This document shows positions 12,275-25,300 of a stretch of 64,000 bases of DNA, piece after piece. The notes below the pieces were generated by a model. It worked only from the letters and a program-made list of their open reading frames with translations, ran no database searches and was not told the origin of the DNA. The stretch is from Promerops cafer. Lineage: Eukaryota > Chordata > Aves > Passeriformes > Nectariniidae. The translations under genes were made by a program, and so were the position numbers. Location of the stretch: contig VZSE01015526.1 in NCBI GenBank assembly GCA_013398275.1, forward strand, positions 550,841-614,840, in the 5' to 3' direction. Numbering within the stretch: position 1 is the stretch's first letter; every line of letters starts with the position of its first letter.

Positions 12275-15200
12275 CCACTTCAGAACTCCTTTGGGTTTGG
12301 CCTACTTGTTAATATTTCCCTGTCAGGTGTCCAGTTTAATGATTTGCCAAATCACTGTACCAGTTACACAGCCAAATATTGCTAAATCATGCTCATTTTC
12401 CACATCATGAGTCTGAGAAAGGAGACAGGTACAGATCACATTGTGTATCTTGACAAATATATTTTTCAAAACACCAAGTTTGAAACAACATCTCAGTTTT
12501 ACTCTGGATTTAGCACTGGTAAGAGCTGCCTGTTCACAAGCACTTCACTCTAAAGGATTCCAGTGGGAAGGGTCAATGCACAAATAATTAGCCAGAATAA
12601 TCAGCTGTCAAAGAACAACAGTCAGTTTCATTCCTGTTATTGATGCAGACTTCATACTACAGAGCCTGCACTGCTTACTTTTTTGGGGTGGGGTTCTTTG
12701 CTTTCGATGCTATTAATGATCTCCAGCTTTTAGAGGCGTGGAAGTGACAAATTTCTCTGCCCATCATTTGGGGGAATAGAGACCTACTGCTGGAGCTCTT
12801 TTGTATCAATAACATGATAGGACCAGAGGTTTTACCTATCCAGATCAGGGTCCTTGATTTCAAAATGTTAGAAGGGCAATTATCTTTCAACTGTGATTAC
12901 CAGTAGTAACATTTGATATATAATTACTTTGGAAGTAGTTTTTAAATTTCTCATTTTTAATTTTTGAATCCATTTGTTTAAGAGGCAATCTTTAAAGAGG
13001 CTTAAAGCAAGAAGAATGAGTGGAGAGTACAGAAGATTATGTGAGAAGCTGGCCTGAAAACTAGGGATGAGTGCAGGAAGGTGACAAATACAAGTATGTA
13101 CAAGGACAGCATGAGTAAAGTAAGTGCAGGACTGACTTTCTTTGGGGATGGCATGACTATGGAAGAGTTCCTAGCTATAAACATATCAAAATAAGCTATG
13201 CACACACAATGCTTGGCTAATTCATCCCTTTGTTTCATCCCATCCCAAAGGCTACAGCCTTTGTTCATGCTAGTAATTTAGATTTCTCTGTCACTTTTAT
13301 CTCTGGCTGCTATAAATCTTTCACACCAAAATGAATTCCCCATCATTTCAACAACCATTATTCCATCCTCTGGACTATTTCAATTTTTTTTAATACAGAT
13401 GCCATATACTGTATTGGTGATGCAGCCCTCATTCACTGAAGTACCTCTCTGAATAACTCCTCGCTGATCCATCTCAGAGCTTAGCTAATAAACTGAGGAC
13501 TTCTCCTGGCACGGTAGGATCCCTGGAAATCACAAGGGAGGACACGTGTCCCTGTGTCATGTCTTCTGCCTTGGTGGTGGGTGGAAGACATGCACAGTTA
13601 GAACATAAAGGCACGTGAGAGGTGATGGTAGCAACAGATGCACATCTGTTGGAGAAACCTCATGTTGGGTGAGTCTGAGTGATGGCTTTTTGAAGGGGGA
13701 GTGTTGCATCAAAATACAAGTTAGAATAACCACACATCTGTACAGTGTAGTGGTAGAGTCTTGGCCACTGGATAAAGAGTAGGTCCTCTCCTTCTCAAGC
13801 AGCAAGAGAGCAATTAATATGTTATCACTGCTTACTTTCCCTCCCCACCCTGAGACCTGAATAACTCACCTTCAGTGTTCATCTCCCCAGGGGGTTCTGG
13901 GCTGAAGCTTTCCTTTGGGGTGAAGTGAAAAACATGCCTGTCTTTTTTTAGTTTTAGTCCTTTCTTCAGTGTGTTCAGAAGGACCGAGTGGCTGGTTTAG
14001 TGTTTCTGTCTCAGACACAGGTGTGTTTTGTTGCACACGTGAATATTTATGCTTAGAAGTATCTCGTACTTTTAAGTAGTGGGGGTTTTAAATCTTTGTC
14101 CATTTTTTACCTTTTACCCCTTAACAGTGTAATAACACTACTTCCTAAACCCCATCTTTTTCCTAGGTACTGACCTCATCATCTCTGGGTGCTACTCCAG
14201 TAATAAAAAAATAAAGATTGGGGATTCTGGGATCCTTTATAGACCTGCATGGAACTCATCTGGCTCAGCTGGAAGGGGTCATGTAAACCTTCTGCAACTG
14301 TTAGAGTCCGTGTGGTTTCACACCCAACAAATGTCAAAGCAGAACTCAGCTGCAGCTGCCAAGTTTAATCTGTGTTTGGGTTAACCCATAAAAGAACCCA
14401 CCAAATTTCACATCAGTCATTTCAGACTTGCAAGAAACCACCCAGGTTCAGTGAAGAGGTCAAGAATCTGGTAAACATTTTGGCAAATATGGCTTGAACA
14501 GTGGCTCGAGAAAACCCTGGGTTTTTCCAACTTTGTACAGTCTGACCAGCCTGACAGCTGGTCCATCCTAATGACAAATAATTTCCATTCCTTGTAGCAC
14601 TTAGTTTGCATAGAAACATTGAGAATGAAAGCACAACTACAACTTGTCCTCTTTAGGCACTTGAACTGCACTCACTTGCAAAGTTTTGGAGGATGAAAGG
14701 AGTCTCTCTGGTGAAGAGGATGGTTAACCACAAGCACAGTGATGAAGATGGTGAGGCAGCACAAGGTTCTCAGCTTGAAGAGGAGAGCAGAAGTGCTGAA
14801 AGCCTTTTCACTGGAAAGCTTTCTGATGACACCAACTCTGGTACAACCCTCCAGAGTGGCCCTTCTCAGGCCATAAGGGATCTCACAGAAGGTGAGATAA
14901 CTCACTTATCTAAGGTCAGGGCATGCTTGCAAGCTTTGGCAGATGAAAACAGAGCATGCAGAAGTACAGAATGCTTGGCAGATGTATATTTTCTGGCAGC
15001 AATGTAATCCTGGTTACCAACCAAAAGCAAACAAACATAATACCCATCAAGGAGGACCAGACCATGCTTCTAACAGGCAAGACAAGTGACTAGATTTTTT
15101 TTCTGGTTCATTTAAATGTGAAGGTAGAAGTCAAAAGTTAGGTTAATTCCTGAATATGATGCCTTGAGAATCTAATGTAAAGCTCACAGAATATGACAGA

Positions 15201-16427
15201 CCCTCTGCAAATGAAGTCAATTGCCCAATGCCACAGGACTTATTCCCTTACAGCACTTTACAGCTGAACAACTGTGTCCTTAAAGTGCCCAGACCTCAGC
15301 CAGACTCTCATATTTGGATGTTCTTTCAAAAAATATTCAGTTCCCTTGTTGACCATTTCACAGGGGTGTCAGAAAAAAACCTGGAAGCCTTGACCACCAC
15401 TAACAACCAAAGCACCATGTGAGTCAATACCTCTTTGCACAGATGAAATTAAATGTTCTGCCTTTTTCCATACAGTCTTAATGAGATCTTATGTCTGACC
15501 ACACTCAGCTGTGTTGGAAGCACAAGACTCACCCGAACCATGGAATCCAAGAGAAAGAAAAATGGGACACAAGAAGAATAGACTACAACCCCACTGAGAA
15601 GCTGGGTGGTATCACTGTGAGTGCCCTTAAGAGAGCCACACAGCACAACATGTTATCCCATCCCAGAGCAGCAGACAGGAGAGTGGGCAGCCCTTGGGCA
15701 AGAGAGAAAAGGTCAGGAATAAGCTAAGGATACCCAGCTGGGTGATGAAGAATATAGTGACCTCAGTGCTGGAAAAAAATTTACATAATATCCCCTGTGA
15801 AAAAATATCAGACATAGGGTAAATGAAAAGGTATTGATTTAACCTCTGCCAGCTAGCAGCTTGTCCGGCCAAGGCCATGTATTATTTTCTTTGAATAAAT
15901 TTCCTGCCTCAAATCATTTGCAGTATTTTCTTTGCAGTATGATAGCAACGTTAAAATGTATCATTGCCACATATTGGAAGGCCAGTGTTGTATGCAGAGT
16001 ACTTTCATCAATTATTTGGGACTCTCCCATTACTTAAGCTTCTGGGAAGTCTGCAGGAGGATTTTTCTGAGCTGCTTTTAGTTCATTTTTTATTGGCCAT
16101 AATATTCACCACAGTTATCATGACAACCTGTAACAAGACAACAGTTGGAAATACTCTTTTCATGGGCTGTGACCTTGGGTGGCTACGCAGGCACTGAGGC
16201 CATTGCTGGGTCTGAAGTTGCACAGATATGAGTGACTTCATCTACAGATCACTGGGGATTCCATGTCTCTTGCCAGTTGCTTTTCACTGAGTGGAAGCAC
16301 ACAGTAGTTCTGGAAGCATCGCTGTTGAGCTCTGAGGGTTATAAACCTTTGCAGGACCGTAGCAAGAAAGCTGAAAGAAAAGCCTCCCAAGCAGATCCCT
16401 ACAGCACCATAGCAGAGACACCCTTAC
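12275..16427. other. Intronic, no gene seen
   Basis: Sequence immediately 3' of WNT7B exon 2. It contains a possible very worn MIR-like phrase at 15203-15225 (gtcaattgcccaatgccac), too weak to call. Open frames up to about 104 codons (for example the + strand frame at 14693-15007) have no recognisable similarity. Confidence 0.55.
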
Positions 16428-16430
16428 CTA
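16420..16430 (-). other. WNT7B: 5' splice site of WNT7B intron 2
   Basis: The minus strand reads CGAGTAG/GTAAGGG, a strong donor. It splits a glycine codon after its first base, matching the conserved ...ELRVG-SREAAF... junction of Wnt7 proteins, where exon 3 should begin with GG followed by the Ser codon. Confidence 0.93.
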
Positions 16431-16654
16431 CTCGGAGCTCTTGTCCAAAGACTGTTTTCTCTCCCAGCGCAGAGCAGTTCCACCTCCCGTAGCGAAACTG
16501 GTACTGGCACTCATTGATTCCCATTTGTGCCCCTTCCCCGATCACAATGATGGCATCGGGGCGGCTCTGGCAGATCGCTCGCTGCCGAGGGGCCAGGCCT
16601 GGGATTTTGTTGCAGATTATATTAGCTCCTAAAGCCACCACGGATGACAAAGCT
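16428..16654 (-). CDS. WNT7B: WNT7B exon 2 (internal coding exon, N-terminal Wnt domain)
   Basis: Wnt-7b is a secreted, lipid-modified glycoprotein that signals through Frizzled/LRP receptors, and in brain endothelium through GPR124/RECK. This exon gives 75 full codons on the minus strand, starting ALSSVVALGANIICNKIPG and ending GEKTVFGQELRV; they correspond to about residues 25-99 of the roughly 349-residue protein. Four Wnt cysteines are visible (in NIIC, RAIC, NEC and WNC), as is the N-C-S glycosylation sequon in RWNCSAL. The choice of 7B over 7A rests on ALSSVV, GANIIC, GEGAQMGINECQYQF and GEKTVFGQELRV; as I recall them, WNT7A has FSSVV, GASIIC, GSQMGLDECQFQF and GERTVFGKELKV. The residue in FRYGRW is Y, where I recall F in human WNT7B. 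The exon starts with one base completing a split codon (phase 2) and ends with the first base of the next Gly codon (phase 1). Signal peptide, palmitoylated Ser region and C-terminal cysteine-rich domain lie on other exons. No frameshift or stop is present, so it looks functional. Confidence 0.97.
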
Positions 16655-16680
16655 CTGAAGAAAAAAGCAGAAAGACATGT
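16655..16680 (-). other. WNT7B: 3' splice site of WNT7B intron 1
   Basis: Read on the minus strand, a pyrimidine-rich run (tttctgcttttttcttcag) ends in AG directly before the first exon base. It fixes the upstream edge of exon 2. The alternative, using the AG formed by the next two bases, would remove the base needed to keep the ALSSVV frame in phase 2, so it is rejected. Confidence 0.93.
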
Positions 16681-19188
16681 TATAACCAAATTGAGGTGAC
16701 CAGGTGCTGCTGTGTGGCTGGCAAGGGGCTGTGCAAAAGGGGAAGGGTTGGAGGTTAAGTTCCTGTAATTATGCCGACTTGGCACAATGTCTCTGGTCTG
16801 GTATAGCAGCCTGGAAATCTTGCAGTGATTCCTGATCTGATTTGTGCCAGAAAAAACAAAGAAATGGAATTTTGGCACTTCTGTTTCTCGTCCTACACAG
16901 AGAAATCAGCTTGTGAGATGTGGAAAGAAAGACTTATTTAAAATCAAATAGTGATAAGCAATCATCCACAAATCTCTGAAACTCATGTCTACTTTGAATG
17001 CAGGTTCAGAATTAGTGTTTTAGTTACTGCAGCTAGTTCATCCACCCCTCATTTGAAACTGTTAAGCACAATTTAGAAAATTACTTGACACTACTAACAC
17101 TCTTGCTCATTATTATGCTCAGGGTATTGAATGATTAATGAAGGTCACCAGCATAACTGTGCTTAGATCTGGCAAATATCACAGAGAACATAGGAGTTAT
17201 CCTTTATATGTGCCATCCAGACTAGAAACATTTGCAGTTCGCATTCTTCAAGTATATTTTCAGAATCCATTATGAAGTTTGCATATAACTTGCACCTGCC
17301 ATATGTTTTCACTTGAGCACATTTATTTTTCATTTTTCAGCTCACTTTTCAACATCTTCACAGGCTCATTTTTCAACATCTTTACAGCCAATATTTTAAA
17401 TGGCAAAATTTGGAAAAAAAATAGGACAACATGGGTGCACATTCAGTGATGCCTCTGGTCACATCTACTGCGTACCCGCCAGGCCCATGTGGAGATGCTT
17501 CAGGTGGACAAGCAGACTGACTGCCCCGTGATCCTAATTCCCACCTTGAACACCAAGCCTCAGCCTTTCATCTGAGTGTTAAAAATTTCACACTGGAAAT
17601 GCTCCTTTGGGGAAATGCTGACTAAACAAAATAAAATAATTATATAAAAATGTGTCGATTTCATCACGAGGTAACTGCAAAATTACATAAATGCTGCATT
17701 TCAGTGAAATCAGAGTGCTTAATTTTGCCATTTCAATTAGATACAGTAAAGCCAGAGCAAGGAAGGTGAAATTGAGAATGCTACCCTGGCCAAAATGAAA
17801 TACTGTTATTCCTGTGGAATGGAAATTCCATGATGATCCACTCTGCCTTTAATAGGTATTTTTGCATGTTTTCCAAGGTTAACAATCCATGAGAAATTCA
17901 TCACTTGTGGGTTTTTATTTATGGCAATGGAGGGGAGTTCTGGATATAGAAATAAGATATCACACAGCACGTGCATGGCCTGTTGTTCTGCCTATTAAAC
18001 AGAAGTAAGAACAAAAGGTAGTTGCAGTCTGACCACTCTCAGTGCTGGAGCAGGAGTGCTCAGACCTGCAGCTTTAATTTGTGTTCCTCTGGGTGCTGAG
18101 CAACAAAGCTGGAGCATCAACTGGAACCAGAGAGTCCCTGAGATTCATGCAGGTTTTGAGCTAAGGGTTTTTTCTGGCAAAAAGTATTTTTCCGCTTTAA
18201 AATTCAAAGGAAAAAAAATAAAAAGTGATGTCTTTAAACTAGGACTTTCCAAGAGATGTGATAATCTATAAAAAGTATTATGTTTGATATAAGGATATGA
18301 TTCTCTTTACAGTGGTTTATGACCTTTACGCTATGGCTTCAAAAGCTAATGAAAATCAAAGAGGAAAGTATGAGTACTTTATTTTTTTTTTTTTTAATCA
18401 GACACTGCAATATTGAAAAGCAAAAGTGTTATTTTCTTTGAATGGTCATGGAGCTTTTCTCTCTCTGACTTCATCCACTTTCCACACAAAGTAGGATGGG
18501 CATTCTGAAAATATTGCAGTAAAACACAAAGGAAAGCATTTTTCCGTAATAGATGACGTGTCAAATTCAGAGACATACACTCTTTGATGATACTAAAATG
18601 CTGTGCCCCATTCTTACCCCATCCCCTCCACCTGGCTTTGCCCAGTTCCCTGGGACAGACCAGGCACCCAAGCATCCTGCAAGGCCTTCCCACCTGGTAA
18701 CCCATTTCCACTGCTGCTTCAAACACTCACCCTTCCAGGAAATTCTAACCCTGAGGAAATCTCGGGCTGACTCCTGAGACATGCACAAGGCATTCAAAAT
18801 TCCATTTGATGATTGGCACATGCACAAGACACACAGTTCTGGTCTTGTAGCTGCCTGATGGTCATGGAGTTACTGAGGCTATGCCACCAACTTACTAGCA
18901 AAACTTACATCTAAAAACTGGTTTTATGTTATATAGCTTTTTAAAAATTAAAAAACTGAAAAAAACTATGCAATAACCTCTTGACATCATTTTTTTTAAA
19001 AACTGGTGGGCTTCCACAGTTTCCACTAACCATTCTCAAGTTGGGCAGCAAAACCTTACGACTTTCAAAACAAAGGAAAGGAAGAATTGGCCACAGAATC
19101 TAAACGTATAATTTTCAGTTAAGTTGCTTCCTTCATACACATCACTGATGTCTCATAATTAGGTCAAAGAGTATATTCTTTGGTCTCC
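16681..19188. other. Intronic, no gene seen
   Basis: The 5' flank of exon 2. It is notably AT-rich, with homeobox-like ATTA/AATTAG words clustered around 17100-17160 and 17620-17760, and a T-run at about 18379-18394. I cannot tell from one sequence whether these blocks are conserved regulatory elements. Confidence 0.55.
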
Positions 19189-19189
19189 C

Positions 19190-19300
19190 ATTGTTTCTTG
19201 GAGCAGACCTTGGTCAAAGTATTTTAATACAGTGGGTCAGTTTATTCATCCAGAAAATAAGCGTGATCATACCTGCTTCAGAAGGTATTGTGAGGGTGTC
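19190..19300 (+). repeat. MIR SINE relic
   Basis: Read left to right, gaccttggtcaaagtatttt, then gggtcagtttattcatccag, then gatcatacctgcttcagaag and tattgtgagg follow the MIR consensus order (gaccttgggcaagt; cctcagtttcctcatctg; taatacctacctca; gttgtgagg). The agreement over about 100 bp in the right order is good for so old an element. It is in the opposite orientation to the copy at 4 kb. Confidence 0.82.
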
Positions 19301-19304
19301 GTGT

Positions 19305-22300
19305 TATTATAATTATAATTATTGTGTGCTTGTGATATGTATTATAGCAATTAAACTGCAATTATTGGGGGTGGAAGGGGTCTTAGTTTTTCTGTTATTA
19401 CTTCCAGAAACTTCCCCCTCTCTGGCCTGAACTTACCAGCATATTCCCTCAGACTTGTTTAGCCTACTTTTAAATGGTTACAGTGCCAAAAGAAATGCTG
19501 AATCATGAAACTGAGGTTTTGGAAAACTTTATTTTTATTAAAGAAATGCACCCAACAGCATTTCAAGCTTCCTCTCCTCTGTTTCTTGTGGCACCCCTCA
19601 GTTTGTGCATCCGTCACACATTCGGAAGGGTTGTGCTCTGCTCCTGCCCCTTGGCAGGTTGAAAGCTACAATTTTTTTTTCAAAGATGGAGATTGTTTCA
19701 CTTTATAGCTGTCAAAAGGCAGATCCCCCATGCCACATTTTGGCATCTTCTTTCATCTAATATTTCTTTGTGGTGCAAATTGCCTTGATTCTTATCACCA
19801 GAAATGCCTGAGTGTGGCATTTTGTTAAGATTTCTGATGCAGTTTACAGTAATTGCAACCATCCTGCACCATGACAGTCTCCACACGGCTCAGAGTGTTC
19901 TGCTGGGTCATCCACATGGGCTATCCAATTAAACATCATCCACAGGACTTATCCAGATTAACAGAGTTAGTGGAATAATGGCACATTTCCTAAGGAGTTG
20001 GCATTAGTGAATGGCATATGGAGAGCTTCCACATTTATTCACGCCTATGCCATTAACCAAGGGAAACACCAGCACTGAAATTGAGCAACATTTATAAACA
20101 GAGTTATGTCCAAATTTAAAAAACAACAACAAACCCCCCCCACCAAAAAAAACAACCCAAAAAAACACAGGAAAAAACCCAAACAAACCAAAAAACACAC
20201 ACAAACAACAACCAAAAAGAAACAACCCACATCAGATCTGGGCTTGGATAGGACCTTGCAGTTCAAACTTCCATCAAATTACACCTGATGAAAAAGATTT
20301 TGAAAGGCTTTTTTTCTGCATAAGAATTATGAAGCATCAGGTTTTTTATAATTTGAAAAAATAACTAGGACTGTGTCACAGAAATTCATGGCAGTGGGAG
20401 ACAATTTTCAGCTTATTTTCTGAAATAGTGCTTGCTTACTTATGCAAAGACAGATCCTGTCACAAAAAGATAAATTTCTCCCTCCAAAGGTGATTCCTGT
20501 TACTGTTGTATCTCCTCTGTAGGACCTAAGCAACTCCAGCTTGCCTTTTCACAAAGTGAAATGAAAATAATTAGATATTCTAAGAAAGTCATAAAAGTAA
20601 AGGTCTTTGAAATGCTTCAGAAATTAAACACTAAGGCCAGTTGAGTTCCAGCTGCTTGTTGGAAGAGAAATGTACTCCTCATTCCTGGTTGTCTTGCTTG
20701 AGTCTCCATTTTATATTTGCAAAAGCAAACATTCACTTAACTTGAACACGAGTCATTTCATTGATTTCAAATGTTATCATGTCCTTGCAACTTCTGATTA
20801 ATTTTACACGCAAGAAGGTCATCATGTGAACTGTAGTTTACAGTCTCTTTGCATTAGTGGAAAATATATAAAGTATATCCTTATAATGAACAGCTGTACA
20901 AGCACATGAGAAGAAAAAATCTGAATTTTATTCTTGTTAAAAGAATCTGAATTTTGATAAAATTATGAAACAGAACTGTTTACTTATACATGAAAACAGT
21001 AACTGACCAATCTTTGGAGTTGTCCCCAAGCTCCTGCACAAGCACAGATGTGTACTGAGATTTCTCCAAGGAGCTTAATATACCATTCTGACAAATACAT
21101 GACAAAAGATGTAAAATAAGAGATTAAACCTACACCACATTGCGTGCAGATGAAACACTTAATCAAGTTGAATTTAACCTTTTGGCTAAAAAAACCTAAA
21201 AATTACTTTAAAAATTCTCTGCCAGTCTGTGCTCCCTGGGCAAATTGCATTTTATTAGAGCCCAGGACTGGCTTCGAAAAGTTCTCCAGCACCCTCCCTC
21301 ACCTGCATTCCTGGCTGCACAGCAGCACAGCACACACTTCCCACTGAGCCAGCCTTACTGCAAGCCCTTGGATAGGCCACTGTAGGGTCACTGTGATCCC
21401 ACCCCAACTCTGCTTCTTGATATTCACCTGAAACTGCTGTTGGGCAGGGGGTTTGTTTTCAGCAAGGAATGAAGGGATTTAGCCACACAAACCCCATTAA
21501 CAGCAGGGGAGTTGTGCAGCTTTTTGGCACACTGTACCGAAAACTTACCCCACCATCTCTGACAAAAAATCCACATAGTGGGTTCTTTGTTAGCAGGAAC
21601 CACCGAGGTATTTTGTGGTGACACTGCGACACATCTGAAACTGTACACCACTACCAAATGGCTGACTTAATTAAGAATTCCTAAGTAAATATTTTGAGTG
21701 CGTATCAGTTGCAGAAATTGGCAGGAGTGTCCTGGGCTCTGAATGCCATCTGCATATGTTTAGGCTTTCAGTTTCCCACCCTGGCTTTGGGAAATCGATG
21801 TTGGGCACATGTGGTATCGGAGCGGAAATCCAGTAAGGCTGCGCGGTTCAGCCCTGTGGTGCTCCCCCCTCTGCTGGGGCTCTGGACCTGGGGGCTGCGC
21901 ACAGCAACGTGTCCATTCCCACCAGATAAAAGGCAGAGATTTCTTTGAGGGGCTCATCTGAAAAAGTGCCTGAAATCCTATGCAGTGTGCTTGCTGGCAT
22001 GGTCGGGAATGAAAGTGGTGGGATAGGTGAGTTGAGGGATGACTCGCACAAGGGCAGATCATGCCTCGGGCTAAATGCCTGCTTGAGAGAGGAGTGGGGG
22101 CACGGCCCCCACCCCTCTATGCCATAGTGATTGGGGAACACCAGCAAAGCCTTGGCTCACACCCTCCCCTACCTGCCAGCTGAGATGGTTGCTGTGAAGC
22201 CAGCAGTGAATCATCAGGCTTCAGCAGGAGGGGAGGCATTGCCTGGGATGCCATTCACAGATTGGCACTAGCAACCAGGACCAGCCTCCTGCAAATTCCT

Positions 22301-25300
22301 GCTCTTCACTGAGCAAGAGAAATCTGATTTTGACACATATCTTATTTGCTGTATGACTTGTCCACTGCAATAATTTTTCATAATCTTTCAGCAAGGCAAC
22401 ACTTGATATGTAACAGCAGGATATCTTGAAGACTGTTACATCTGTAGTTGACCTGTATTCAACTTTTTTTACACCAAAGAAAGGCTCATGGAGAGCAGAA
22501 ATGCCTCACAAGCCTCACACGTCCTATTGTAAAGGCCATACTACCAACTTATATTTCCATTTTCATTGGACATTCACTGCCCTCCAGAATTTTCATGGCA
22601 AACTACTGTATAATGAGGATTTTCTTTCTTGTCTCAAATCACCTTACTCTAGGGGCACCTTGTTTTATGGTGGAAAACACATCCTGTGGATATAAAAATT
22701 TATAAAAATAAAATCGAGTGTTAAAATATCTGAAGTGTGGCAAATAATGATTCTGAAGGAATTTGTGTTTCAAGAAGTATTTGGTTTGCTAAGCCAGAGA
22801 AAACTGATAGGCCAGTGTTTGAAAGCTGCAGGAAGGCAGCAATTCTTGCATTCTCCTGGGCAATTCATGGAAGGCTGGAATATTCCTACTTTGGTCTTGT
22901 CAATGATGAAGGTGGTGACATACATGGTGTAATTTAACTTATCTGAATAGGCCTAATGAAAATGGTGTTGATATAAAATTATTTGATTCCTTTTACAAGC
23001 AGAGCTTTATCAGATTTAGAAATCAAACTGAAACACTTTTGTTCCACACAGCTTTTTTTCCTTTTGTCTCTATAAACACCGTTAGCAGGACCTACCAGTC
23101 CAGTTCTGCAAACATGCCCGTGCCTTACCTTGCAGAGTACCAAGCAGCTCCAACCCTCAGTAACAACAAAGTCCACTCCTCAATGCCAAGATGCCCCTTA
23201 AGCACTCACAGCTGGTGTTGAATGTCTAGCACTACAATTTGCCTTCCACCCCATTTCTGGTTCCCTTTAGCACTAGAAAGAGCCACACTAATATCTGACA
23301 GGGAGGCACAGAGCTGTTTGCTGAGCAGCAGCAGCTCACCACCATGGAGAGGAAAGTTACCTTGCAGAATAACTGTGGTGGGATATTGCAGTTCTCCTGG
23401 CATGGAATGCAACTTTGAGATACCAAAGTGGCTGGAAGAGATAACTCACACATTTTCTGTGTCTATGTTGAAACAGTTCAGTATCATAGAAAAACAAGAA
23501 TTTCACACGTCTAGATGGAGAGTCCACGGTTTTGTCATGTTTTTCATATAGTAAATAAGAACAAATAAGCTTTCTCCAATCACATAAGACATATATAGAT
23601 ATGGGCATTTTCCAAGCTTTATCAATTCCAAGCCTTAATTGAACTTAAGTGAAGTGCATATTTTGGCTCTGCCCAAAGTTTAGCAGTCTGTTCTTTTTGG
23701 GGAATGGATTAAGAGGAAGAAAGAAATAGGTAGTCTTCAGGCAAAGTCCAAGATTTATCAAGACTGTACTCTGCATAATTTGTGAGATCTGATGAAAGCC
23801 TATCACAGTCCTACCACAGATGTCCTGCACAGAAGCAGCTATCTGTTGGTTAGTTCATTCTAAAGTGCCAGGTATGCACTGTGGCTTTAAAATCTTTAAG
23901 GTGGACTGTTACTGGAATCTCTCTTAAAATCTATGCTTCGTGGTATTTTTCATTAAATATTTATGAAAGATCCTAAAATTTTACTTTGCATACCTAGGGC
24001 TTTCATGGATGTGATACAGAAATTGAAAGAGGAAAGTATGTAATAATGGGTCTACAGGAAAGGAAGACTCTTCCTTCTCAAAATGAAGTCAGCTGACTTT
24101 ACTGCTGTCATGGTTCAGGTAGGAACTCATTTTTGTTAGTCAGGATCTGAGCAACCAATGAGAATAAATTCTGAAAATCCACTGGTGAGCCATTATGTTG
24201 GAGAATTTAGTCTATTGTGTTAAAATGTTGAGACTCCATTGCAGTGTCTGTTAATCATGAGGATGCAGCTCTGAGGTACACCTGAAAAGCCATGCAAAGC
24301 TGTCTCAGACATTCTTTTATTATTAAGGTGGAGAGGCCACATTGACCCTTACCATAACGTGCACTTCAGACTAAATGACCACTGAAGATTGCAATTTGTG
24401 CACGGATATATGACCACAAAACAAGACTTACTGGTCTTGAATTAGCAGCAGAGGAGAAAAAAATTAAATTCTCTTTGTCAGCGACATTGAATTTTTATCC
24501 ACTGCATACCCCACTATGATGAGCCATGATTTATTTCTTTTATTCCTTCCCTCACCACTGTTTTCATGGTGGTAAATCTTTCCTAAGGCCATAAAAAATC
24601 AAGATATGGAATTAAGTAACATCCACAAACCAAATTAAAGCAAAAAATCCATGGGCTTGATGCTGTCAGGTTTACTTACAGGCTCCTACATCTGGAATGG
24701 GAGCATTGCTCAAACGTGCAGCAGCCTGTGCTGTTCTCATCTGCTCTAAATGCCTAACTTCAGGCAAGACCATTGTCAGGGGGGACAAGCAGAAGAATGA
24801 GTTCTTTTGATGTTTCCCTACAACTGTTGAAGCTTTGGGATGACAGACAGAAGGGCAGCTCCTCCTGCTCCGGTGTGCAGCAGGTGAGGAAGTGAGTGTG
24901 AGGACTGGGTGCCTCCTTGGCACCACCCAAGTGGGACCAGGCAGATCACTGGTGCCTTGACATAGTCCCAGTTTGGTTGTGAAGCCTTGAGCCCTTGTGT
25001 TTTTCCTCCTCACTTACCCACCTTCACCTTTCCCTCAAACTACAGTAGTTGGGGGACACTCATTCATAGTGAACACATTTGCATTGTTCTCAAGATGTAG
25101 GAAAAACTGGAAAAGAAAAAGTCCCAGAAGCAGAAACCATGGACCTCTCCAGGTTTAGCATGAGTGGGTAAGAATGAGGAAAACTGTGGGGTTTTATTTT
25201 TTTTTTGTATTTCATTTCAGAGTTTATTCCTTCCCAGGAGAACTGCAGTATTCCACCAGATATGGGTGGTGTGTCTGCATGAGGCTGGGTGGTGGTGCAG

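Larger units (their letters stand above)
1..16427 (-). other. WNT7B: Part of WNT7B intron 2 (no exon 3 found)
   Basis: The DNA 3' of exon 2 on the minus strand. Exon 3 should encode SREAAFTYA and WKWGGCSAD-type sequence. I looked for the corresponding reverse-complement strings and for any open frame with that content and found none, so exon 3 lies before position 1 and intron 2 is longer than 16.4 kb. The stretch is AT-rich and CpG-poor apart from the repeats listed separately. Confidence 0.85.

Noticed and set aside
12072..12278. Minus frame of repeated LFYFI residues
   Set aside because: Translation of the (AAAAT)n microsatellite.
15203..15245. MIR-like gtcaattgcccaatgccac phrase
   Set aside because: Several mismatches in the core and no supporting flanks.
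16158..16198. tgtgaccttgggtggctacg, resembling the MIR core
   Set aside because: Similarity ends after about 13 bases.
18376..18396. T run considered as the tail of a minus-strand retrocopy
   Set aside because: No AATAAA on the minus strand before the run, and no compositional change.
20004..20288. Gly/Phe-rich minus and Lys/Gln/Thr-rich plus frames
   Set aside because: Translation of the A/C-only tract.
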